This document shows positions 14,421 to 23,900 of a stretch of 48,589 bases of DNA, piece by piece. Every line of letters starts with the position of its first letter. Position 1 is the first letter of the stretch. Below the pieces are notes generated by a model, which searched no databases, was not told the origin of the DNA, and saw only the letters and a program-made list of their open reading frames with translations. The position numbers were made by a program, and so were the translations under genes. Source of the stretch: Clostridia bacterium (lineage in GTDB: Bacteria; Bacillota; Clostridia; Christensenellales; UBA1242); assembly GCA_017464845.1 (NCBI GenBank), contig JAFTYD010000005.1, forward strand, positions 1 to 48,589, written 5' to 3'.

Positions 14421-14852
14421 ATGGCAGAAAAGAAAATTGGTGCAGTTGTTAAACTTCAACTGCCAGCTGGTAAAGCCACAAATGGTCCTCCAGTTGGTTC
14501 TTCTTTAGGACCTCATGGAATCAATATTGCTGGTTTTACAAAAGAATTTAATGAAAGAACAGCAGCTCAAGAAGGACTTATTATCCCTGTTGTTATCACT
14601 ATCTATCAAGATAGATCTTTCACTTTTGTTCTTAAAACACCACCTGTTGCTGTATTAATTAAAAAAGCATTAGGTATTGAGTCTGGTTCTGGTAAACCAA
14701 ACAAAGAAAAAGTCGGAAAACTTACAAAAGCTCAAGTTAAGCAAATCGCTGAAACTAAGATGCCTGACCTTACTGCTGGTTCAATCGAAGCTGCAATGGC
14801 TATGGTTGAAGGTACTGCAAAGTCTATGGGCGTACAAGTTGTTGAAGAATAA
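14421..14852 (+). CDS. rplK: Ribosomal protein L11
   Basis: 143-aa 50S protein of the GTPase-associated centre. Sequence is highly conserved: [36 protein letters not shown] in the N-terminal domain and the C-terminal rRNA-binding domain with [36 protein letters not shown] precedes the ATG, directly behind the presumed L1-binding hairpin, so repression would block this start. Cotranscribed with rplA, 15 bases downstream. Confidence 0.98.
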   Translation: MAEKKIGAVVKLQLPAGKATNGPPVGSSLGPHGINIAGFTKEFNERTAAQEGLIIPVVITIYQDRSFTFVLKTPPVAVLIKKALGIESGSGKPNKEKVGKLTKAQVKQIAETKMPDLTAGSIEAAMAMVEGTAKSMGVQVVEE

Positions 14853-14867
14853 TAGGAGGCTAGTTAA

Positions 14868-15554
14868 ATGAAAAGTGGTAAAAGATATGTTAAAAATTTA
14901 GAAAGCCTTGAAAGACAAAAAGCTTATGATGTTAATGAAGGTATCGAAGCAGTTTTAAATACAGCTAATGCTAAATTTGATGAAACTATTGAAGCTCACA
15001 TTCGTCTTGGTGTTGATGGTAGAAATGCTGATCAACAAGTTAGAGGCGTTGTAGTTCTTCCAAATGGAACAGGTAAAAATGTTAAAGTTTTAGTTATCGC
15101 TAAAGGTGATAAAGCTGACGAAGCTACAAAAAATGGTGCTGACTATGTTGGTGCTGAAGAAATCGTTGCAAAAATTGCTAACGACAACTGGCTTGATTTC
15201 GATGTTTGTATTACAACTCCTGATATGATGGGTGTTATCGGTCGTATCGCAAGAGTTTTGGGACCTAAAGGTTTAATGCCAAACCCAAAGAGTGGAACTG
15301 TTACAAATGACATTAAGAAAGCTATTTCTGATGTTAAAGCTGGTAAAGTTGAATATAGACTTGACAAAACTAACAACATCCATGTAATTATTGGTAAAGC
15401 AAGTTTTGGTAAAGAAAAACTTACTGAAAACTTGAATACAATAATGGAAGCTATCATCAAGGCTAAACCTGCTGCTGCAAAAGGACAATATATTAAAAAT
15501 GTTACTATTGCATCAACAATGGGACCTGGTGTAAAAATTGCTTACAATGTTTAA
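14868..15554 (+). CDS. rplA: Ribosomal protein L1
   Basis: 228-aa 50S protein of the L1 stalk, and in many bacteria the translational repressor of its own operon. Family blocks: GKRYVKNLE at the start, the [15 protein letters not shown] region, the [15 protein letters not shown] signature near 145, [17 protein letters not shown], and the conserved end [18 protein letters not shown] lies nine bases upstream of the ATG. In most Bacillota rplJ-rplL follow; here the operon ends in a terminator and the next gene is on the opposite strand. Confidence 0.98.
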   Translation: MKSGKRYVKNLESLERQKAYDVNEGIEAVLNTANAKFDETIEAHIRLGVDGRNADQQVRGVVVLPNGTGKNVKVLVIAKGDKADEATKNGADYVGAEEIVAKIANDNWLDFDVCITTPDMMGVIGRIARVLGPKGLMPNPKSGTVTNDIKKAISDVKAGKVEYRLDKTNNIHVIIGKASFGKEKLTENLNTIMEAIIKAKPAAAKGQYIKNVTIASTMGPGVKIAYNV

Positions 15555-15578
15555 TAAATAAAATAGTTTTTAAAAATA

Positions 15579-15607
15579 AAAAAGAAGGATTTTTATCCTT
15601 CTTTTTT
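15579..15607. terminator. Bidirectional terminator, rplA / Nif3-like gene
   Basis: Perfect 10-bp stem AAAGAAGGAT / ATCCTTCTTT (15581-15590, 15595-15604) with TTTT loop, A-rich on the left and T-rich on the right, so it can serve both convergent genes. Confidence 0.85.
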
Positions 15608-15948
15608 TATTCAAAGCTAGATTCATCAATTAATGGTACAATATCAATTGCAGGTTCTTCATATGGGTGAACTTCTCTTAATTTTTTTATAACATTTTTA
15701 ACATTTTCGATATTGCAGATAACTTCTAATTTTTCTTCTTCAACAATTTCTAATTTGTTATTGTTTCCAATATATGGTTTTGCTTGTTCATTTGGTAAAA
15801 ATGTTCCTGTACATTTAGTTGATGCTGAACAATATGAGTAATTACCAATAATACCAGCTCCGGCATTACATATAGCATTTCTAACTTCTTCAACATTTTC
15901 TTGAGGAATTGTTACAAATATTTTTACTTTTGTTATATCAATTTTCAT
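15607..15948 (-). CDS. Stand-alone Nif3/YqfO insert-type domain protein
   Basis: 113-aa protein resembling the PII/CutA-like domain inserted in YqfO-type Nif3 proteins: VKIFVTIPQENVEEVRNAI, GAGIIGNYSYCSASTKCTGTF, PYIGNNNKLEIVEEEKLEVIC, and the HPYEEPAIDIVPL end. In larger Nif3 family members this module sits in the middle of a metal-binding protein of about 370 aa; here it is a complete small gene. Stand-alone versions of the domain are known, function unassigned. The ATG at 15948 has AAGGAG upstream (minus strand), and an extended TGc-TATATT -10 lies at 15971-15976. Monocistronic, convergent with rplA. Confidence 0.82.
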   Translation of the reverse strand: MKIDITKVKIFVTIPQENVEEVRNAICNAGAGIIGNYSYCSASTKCTGTFLPNEQAKPYIGNNNKLEIVEEEKLEVICNIENVKNVIKKLREVHPYEEPAIDIVPLIDESSFE

Positions 15949-16065
15949 ACTTACTCCTTATGTTAATTTTAATATAGCATAGATATTAGTTAAATTTATA
16001 GTAATTTTAAAACAAAATATTTGTTATTTAAAATATTTATTATTAATTTTTTTAAGTAACACTTT

Positions 16066-16093
16066 TTGTCAATATTTATATATATAATAATAT
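16066..16093 (+). promoter_or_regulatory. Possible dxs promoter
   Basis: TTGTCA (16066-16071), 16 bp, TAATAT (16088-16093). The region is so AT-rich that other -10 choices exist (TATAAT at 16083-16088). Confidence 0.4.
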
Positions 16094-16116
16094 CTTATTG
16101 CAAGGAGATAAGAGTC

Positions 16117-17874
16117 TTGAAATTATTGGATAAAATAAATTCTTTAGAAGATTTAAAAAAAATACCAGTTGAAAAATTAGAAAATTTAACGAAAGAAATT
16201 AGAGATGTAATTATAAAAAGAGTTAATAAAATTGGTGGACATTTAGGGTCAAATCTTGCTGTTGTTGAACTTATTACAGCATTACATTATGTTTTTGATT
16301 CTCCAAAAGATAAGTTTATTTTTGATGTGTCTCATCAATGCTATGCTCATAAAATTTTAACAGGAAGAAAAGATTTTTTTATTAAAGATGAACTTCTTGA
16401 TAAAATTTCTGGATACACAAATCAAAATGAAAGTGAACATGATTTGTTTATTACTGGACATACTTCAACTTCAATAAGTCAAGCTTGTGGAATTGCAAAA
16501 GCTAGAGATTTAAAAAAAGAAGACTACAATGTTTTAGCAATTATTGGAGATGGGGCTCTTGGTGGAGGTGAAGCTTTTGAAGGACTTAGTAATGCTTATG
16601 AATTAAAAAGTAATTTGATAATAGTTTTAAACGATAACGAAATGTCAATATCAAATAATTATGGTGGTTTGTATAAAAATTTAGAGATTTTGAGAAAGAC
16701 AAAGGGTAAAAGTAAAACTAATTTTTTCAAGGCATTAGGATTTGAATATGTTTATCTAGATGAAGGTAATGATATAACAAAACTTGTAAAAACATTTAGA
16801 GAATTAAAAGATAATAATGTTCCTATTGTTGTACATATCCATACAAAAAAAGGTTGTGGATTAAGAGTTGCAGAAGAAAATAAAGAGGAATTTCACTGGT
16901 GTAAAAAACAAGGAATTGATGGTAAATATTTAAGGGGAAAACAAGATGAGAATTACCCGATTGTTGTAAATGAATTTTTTAAGAATACTTTTAAAAAAAA
17001 TCAAGATTTTGTTATTGTATCACCAGCAACTCCAACATTAACTTTTATTTCAAAAGAGTTTAGAAAAATATTAAAAAACCACTACATTGATGTAGGTATT
17101 TGTGAACAACATTCAGTATCGTTTTTGTCAGGACTTTTAAAGGGGAAAATAAAAGCAATACTTGAGATTGATAGTTCGTTTATGCAAAGAGCTTATGACC
17201 AAATTTTGCAGGATATTTGCTTGAATAATATACCTGCAACGATACTTGTATATGGTGGAAATATAAGTCAATCAGAAGCAACACATCAAAGAGTTTTTGA
17301 TATACCAATTCTTTCTAATATTCCAAATTTAATTTATCTTGCACCAACAAACAAAGAAGAACTTTTAGGTATGTTATCTTTTGCAAAAGAGCAAAATAAA
17401 TATCCATTGGCAATACGAATCCCAACAGGAAAAGTTGTGAGTACTGGAGAAATGGATAATACAAATTATTATGAAATAAATAAATTTAAAGTTATACAAA
17501 ATGGAGAGAAAATTGCAATAATAGGAGTTGGTAACTTCTTTGAAAAAGCAAGTAATGTTTGTGATATTTTAAGAAAAAAATATCATATTAATGCAACATT
17601 AATTAATCCTTGTTTTATATCAAACGTGGATAAAGATTTGTTGGAAAATTTGAAAGAAAATCATAAAGTTGTTGTTGTGTTAGAAGATGGAATAAAAGAA
17701 GGTGGTTTTGGTTATAAGGTATGTAATTTCTTTGCAAATTCATTTGTTAAAGTGAAATGTTATGGCGCAGATAAAGAGTTTATTTCACGCAGAAAAATTG
17801 AATTATCATATAACAAATATAGACTAGAAGAAAGTATGATAATTGATGATATAATTAGTGAACTAGAAGAATAA
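16117..17874 (+). CDS. 1-deoxy-D-xylulose-5-phosphate synthase-like enzyme, divergent clade
   Basis: 585-aa thiamine-diphosphate enzyme of the transketolase superfamily with the DXS order: N-terminal TPP domain (GGHLGSNLAVVELITALHYV; VSHQCYAHKILTGRKDFF; GDGALGGGEAFEGL; NDNEMSISNNYGG), a pyrimidine-binding domain with DVGICEQHSVSFLSGL, and a C-terminal transketolase domain. DXS condenses pyruvate and glyceraldehyde 3-phosphate in the MEP isoprenoid pathway. It is shorter than standard DXS (about 620-640 aa), and DVGHQ is replaced by DVSHQ, features of a divergent group usually annotated as DXS whose activity I would treat as likely but not certain. The start is the TTG at 16117, nine bases after AAGGAG (16102-16107); the longer frame begins before any SD. 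No other MEP gene is in the window. Confidence 0.8.
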   Translation: MKLLDKINSLEDLKKIPVEKLENLTKEIRDVIIKRVNKIGGHLGSNLAVVELITALHYVFDSPKDKFIFDVSHQCYAHKILTGRKDFFIKDELLDKISGYTNQNESEHDLFITGHTSTSISQACGIAKARDLKKEDYNVLAIIGDGALGGGEAFEGLSNAYELKSNLIIVLNDNEMSISNNYGGLYKNLEILRKTKGKSKTNFFKALGFEYVYLDEGNDITKLVKTFRELKDNNVPIVVHIHTKKGCGLRVAEENKEEFHWCKKQGIDGKYLRGKQDENYPIVVNEFFKNTFKKNQDFVIVSPATPTLTFISKEFRKILKNHYIDVGICEQHSVSFLSGLLKGKIKAILEIDSSFMQRAYDQILQDICLNNIPATILVYGGNISQSEATHQRVFDIPILSNIPNLIYLAPTNKEELLGMLSFAKEQNKYPLAIRIPTGKVVSTGEMDNTNYYEINKFKVIQNGEKIAIIGVGNFFEKASNVCDILRKKYHINATLINPCFISNVDKDLLENLKENHKVVVVLEDGIKEGGFGYKVCNFFANSFVKVKCYGADKEFISRRKIELSYNKYRLEESMIIDDIISELEE

Positions 17875-17914
17875 AAAAAATATATACTTGGAATTTCCAA
17901 GTATATATTTTTTT
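17873..17914. terminator. Long bidirectional terminator between dxs and the giant surface gene
   Basis: Stem of some 14-20 bp centred at 17894 (CTTGGAA / TTCCAAG with AT-rich extension), A-run left and T-run right. It serves both convergent genes. Confidence 0.88.
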
Positions 17915-17915
17915 A

Positions 17916-20900
17916 TTATTTAACAGATACTTTCTTTCTTAATCTATAGATAAGAATAATTACTAATAAGAGAATAGCAACTGCTACTATAATGAATATA
18001 ATAGCGAAAGTATTAAGAGGTTCTTTTCTAACAACTTTGTAACTATATAACAAGTTTCCACTAGTTGTGTAAATTTGAATATAGAATTCACCAACATCTT
18101 CAATTTGATAAGATTGAGTTGAAGAAGCACTTGAAGCATTTATAATATAGTTATAATACAAGTAGTATCCATCTTCTTTTTCTGGATAAGAGATAACTCT
18201 TATGTAAGATTCACCAACTTCTGCGAAGATATTTGCAGGGTTGAATGAAATATCAATTTTACCAGTTGTTGATTTACCTTCTTCAAGAGAAACTTTGACA
18301 GGTGTTGAACCAACATTAATCCAAAGTTTGAAGGTATAAGTTGTCATAATTGAACTTGAACTATATAAGTTTTCATTTGTATTAACAGTAACAATATATC
18401 TTCCAGAACCTGTTTTTTCATCTAAATAAGTAAGAACTAATTCAGAGAAATAAGTTTTTCCATTTGATTGAATTGTACTATAAGACAATGTACTTAAAAG
18501 TTGTTTTGTTATATCAACATATTCGTTGTTTACCATCTTGTAAACATTTTGGATATAGTAATTTGAATATTTTGTAAATTCATAAGAATATCTTGATTCT
18601 TCACTATTCATAATTGTGAAGAAATAAACTTCTTTTCTTATTACATTTCCTGTTGCAAGACTTGTTGCAGTAAAACTAACAGAGTAATGTCCCATATCTT
18701 CAAAAGTCCAAGAAGATCTTGAGTTAGTTGTATAACCAGAATATTTCTTTCCGTTTCTTGTTACTTGAATTGTTGGAGCACCAGTAGTTGTATAGTAAGC
18801 AGCAAGAGTAGAGGTTGGAATATTAATTGTTACAATTCCATTATAAATTGCATGGTTTACAGGTTCAGTAGTTTGCAATTCATTTGTTAATGGGTTTGTA
18901 TAAGTCATTGTGAATGGAACATCTTTCAAGAAGATTAATTTTAGAGTTTGAGTTTCTCCAGTTGAACCAGCATTGAAAGTTTGATAATTTCCAACAATGT
19001 CTTTTAATTGAACATTGTAAGTTCCTGATCTTGTTAAGAGAACATAATAATAACTATTATCTTCATAAACTATTGGGTCAAGTTCGTTACCATCTTTTGA
19101 TAATATGATATTAATCTTATTTTGAGAAATACCATAATATTTACTCCAAGAAAGTTTTAATTTATCGAAGTTTTCTTGATCTTCGTTTGCAACGATTGTT
19201 GCTTGATATGAGTTAATTAAGTTTTCGTTAATACCTTCAGTTGATAAGTAGAATAAACGAGAAATATTGTTTGAAGGAGCAATATATGTTATTGCAATAT
19301 ATGCAGAGAATTTAGATAAGTTATCTTTTTCAGCAAGTGCTTCAGAATTTGAAATATACCAAATATCTGTATAAACACCAGTTGAATCTGATATTTGTCT
19401 ATAAACAGGTTCTCCCTCATTCATAATTTTTACATTTTGTTCTTCATTCAAAACAATTGAAACTAAAGATCTATCAGAGTAATCTAAGTTAACAATGTAA
19501 TGTCTTGAATAACTTGTTGTACCATAAACATAAGTTTGTCCAGAAAGTTTAACTTCTTCAACTGAACCATCTGCATTTTCTTTTGTTATGTAATAGAAAT
19601 TAGAAAGTGAAGATGAAAGAATGAAGTTTTCGTAAACATAATCATATTCAAACAAATAAGTTGATGTTGGACTTTGATTTAATTTTGTGTTGTCAAAGTC
19701 ATAAGCAATTTTGAGAACGAAGTTTTGAAGAGTTGTTGTTGTACAAGAAATTGTTTTTCCATTAACAAGAGGTTCAAAAGTTTCTCCGTTATCTCTACTG
19801 ATGTAATATGAATATGGATAATCTAATACATCTGTATCACCAAAGCAATAGAATGTTACTTCTGAATAATATGATACTCCATTAAGTAAATCGTCAGTAA
19901 TTATATTTCCGTTTGTATCTGTGAAATAGTAATAGTAAAGATTTTTTGTTTTATCTTCTTGACTATTGATAGATACTGGGAGATTGTTATAAAGTCTGAA
20001 GTAGATATTATTTACAACAACATTTAAGTCAGACAATTCTCTAAGTTCGATTCTGTATGATTCATTCCAATATTTAATATTTTTGGTTAATGTTTCATCA
20101 ACATGAGAAATTGTAAGACGTAAGATTGTATCATAATTTTCTATTCTATTCTTAGTAATATTAGAGCCTGTTGAATTGGCATCATTGATATCTGCTTGAG
20201 TATCATATACCATTTCATTATTAGCATTATAGATAGTTACATTGTATTTTGAAGTGTTGTATGTATAGATGAATGAATCTTTTGTGATATAAACTAATTC
20301 ACTTTCGTCATTGTAATAAGAATACAATGTGTTTGTACTATCAATTTCTAAGTAATTTGTATATTCATTATACAAGTGAACTTTTGTTGTAACATTTCCG
20401 AAGTTATCTACAATAGTGTATTTTACTCTTTGGTTATTTTCAAGGTTAATAGTATTAATTAACCATCTTGTATAACCAGATAAGTTACTTATTCCAACTA
20501 AATCAAATTCAGTTGCTTTCCAAGCTGAATATGTTCCGAATAAGTTATCTTTGTAATATATTTCTGTATAACCAATATCGTCATAATAGAATTCAATTTT
20601 TACTGATGTTGCATAAACATAACTGTTTGCAGAAGTGTCAGCAAGTTGAGAATCTGTTGGTTGTAAGATATCAATATATTCGTAATCTTCTATTGAAGAA
20701 ATAGCTGTTGTAAGATTTGTATCCCAAATTGTTAAATAGATATTTGTTATCTTTCCTGTATAACGATCTGTGAAAGAAATTGTATTTTTCTTTTGATTTG
20801 GGAAGTAATCTTTAAGTAATGATGAAATATTTATAATAGTTCCATCGTTTTTACTTAAATCATAGAATTCACCTTGACTTAAATATGGAGATGCCATTAA

Positions 20901-23900
20901 GTATAAAGTAATATAATTTCCAATTGTTGCATCGTAATATTTAATATTGAATTGATTCCATTCATCTCCAAACCAATTGATTTTCTTAAATTCAAAACCA
21001 GATGGAGAATAGATGTTGTAATAAGTAGAATCTAAATCATCTATAGAGTACGCTTGAACTTCTTCACCATTTTTATTGTTTGTGTAAGTGATTAAGTTGT
21101 TGTATTCTTTTTGATCTTTTTCATTTACTGTTTCATCACTGTAAACAAAGATTGAATAAATTGTTAAGTTTCCAGCAAGGTCTCTTTCGATAATTTCATA
21201 ATACATATTATTTATTAAACTATCTGTCAATTCTTCCAAAGAAGTTTTTGACAAGAGGTTTAATGAACCTTGAGCTGTTGCGAAATCAGAGTAGTAAGTT
21301 TCTGAATCGAATAACTCATTGTATTTTGAAGAATTTGGAATTCCTGTAATAGAGTCAAATTCTAATTTTCCTTCAGCATTTAAAAGTTCAAAAGATCTAT
21401 AATAAACTTCTTGAGTTTGTGTTGGAAGACTTGAATTTGTAGCAAGAGTTTGGAAAAGAGTTGCAAAGTATTCAGAAGTTACTGAATATGAATAGTAAGC
21501 AAACATTCCTGTTGATGCACTAACATTGTAACTTTCAGAACCTTCTGTTGTTTTACTTCCATCAACACCATAGAATTCTCTTAAGCTTGCAGATGTAACA
21601 CTTGTGATGCTATTTGCAGTTAAAGAACTAAGTGTGTTTTGTAATAATGTATTAATGTTTTGTGTTGGAGCAAGTTTATCAACGACAATTGTTTTTGTTG
21701 TTGGTTTGTAGTAAGCATTGTTACCTTCAAATATCATTTTGATTGAGATTGTTGCACCTTCGGTGTAAGCATCATTCAAATCAGACAAATGTAAGGTTAA
21801 TGTATTTTGATTATCTTCAGTTTCGATTAAAGAACTATCAATCATATGGTTGTAACCAGTTGATGTAGTAACTAAGATTTGTTCTTTATCAATCTTTGCA
21901 CTGTAATCATAAGTTGGATCTGTCCAAACAACTTTAAGTTCGTCTTGGTTTGTATAAAGGGTTCCGTTGTAGTCAGCAAGTGAACTACCTCTTGAATCGT
22001 AAATATTAAATTCAGGAGCAGGAGCTGTTATTTCAAATTGGAATTCAATATAGCTATTGAAACTATTTTCACCAGCAATACTATAATATCCTTGATAAAT
22101 TCTAACTCTATAAATACCAGCATTTGTGAAGTTTGAAACTTCGTTTCCATGACTATCTGCAAAAGTTAAGAATCCATTTTTCTCTCCAACAGATGAGTAT
22201 CTAATTGGAGTGTTAGTTATTCCTGTTGTAGGAGTATAGATAATTGTTGAGAATAATTTATATTCTTCAATTACACTTTCAACAGGTGTTTCGTTTACAA
22301 CTTCGTTATATTTAACGTTCATAGTATCATCACGATTAACATTGAATTGATAATTGTTTTCACTTTCAACATAATCAACATTTTGAGTGTATTTGTAAGC
22401 AGGAACATAAACATTAACAGGAAGCTTATTTGTGTAAACGCTAATTGAAGATGAACTAATAAGTCCGTCAGATGAATATAAGTTTGAACCATTAACATTT
22501 CCAAATGGAGCATCTGGGAAAGTTAACATTAAGTTTGCATTTGTTCCGTCATCATAGATACCAAGGAAGATATCGCCACCAACGATACTTTCAACAGTAC
22601 CAGATTCTGTAACATCAGCAGAACTTATAACTGAGAATCTATCGATATATAAAGTAATAGATCTTCTTGCATAATCATCTTCTTCGATAAAGTAATCATC
22701 ACCTAAAAGATATGTTCTTTCAAATACATAAACTCCAGCTTTTGTTATACTATCTTGAACATTTATTGTTCTTGTAATCTTATCAGTTGAAGTTGATTTT
22801 GAATCATAAGTATAAACTTCATATTCTTCAGTTGGATTATCTTTATCATAAGTGTAGTAGTAATAAGTATATTCTTTGTTAACACCATTAACTTTAACAG
22901 TCTTTGTTATAGTTTTGATGTAATATTCATAGTAATACATTTTAACTGTATCTACTTGAGTTATTTTTCCATCATTTTCAATTCTTGGGATAAATGAAAG
23001 TGAGAATGCTTTTTCCATCATAGTTGGTTTCAAGAATGCATTTCTAGATTCATAAGTTTCTCCATCAGAACCTTCAAAGGTTGTGATTGTACTGTCGTTT
23101 GCTGCAAGAGTAATATTTTCATTTGAGTTATTTGAATAATATGTAATCTTCATTTCTGCAGCATCTTTTGTAACAATCAAAGTTAAATAATTACTGTAAT
23201 AATTTGTATATTGTATTTTATCTGTAAGTGAATAGTTGTGATCAAAAAGAGTATTTGCTCTATTTCTTATTAAGATTTCATAGTTATCACTCTTACCTTC
23301 AACATCTGCATTGATATCAATCATATAACCAGTTTGAAGAGTAAAGTTTGGATTAGTTGGTGTTGCTACCCAATATGTTTCTTCGTTTGGTATAGTGAAG
23401 TAATAACCATTGTAGTTAGTTAAACTCATACCTGCATCTGGGTTTGCACCAGGGAATACTAATTCTTGTATGTAATCATTTTTAAAGAATTTATTATAGA
23501 ATGTTTTACAAATATTAACATTGTATTGACCATTATTATCTTTGAATAAATCAACGGTTTTAATCTTGTCAAATATTTCTTCATCATTCATATTTGGATT
23601 TGATCTAATATCATTGAAGATATCAAATGAACCATTTGCAAGATTAGTAATGATAATTGATTTATATTTTCCCCAGAACAATTTTTGTGAAGTTGAAACA
23701 GTTTCAGTTGAACCTGGGAAATCATATTCCATTTTTTCTTCGTTATAAAGAGCGAAGAGAGGAGTTGAATTATCAATCATGAAAATATCAACAGTACTAT
23801 TTCCAGCTTCATCAAATACTTGTACGAAATATAAACCAGGGTCTGCTAATTTATAATCTGCTGGGAGTGTAGTTGTATATCCGATTGAGTTTTTGCATGG

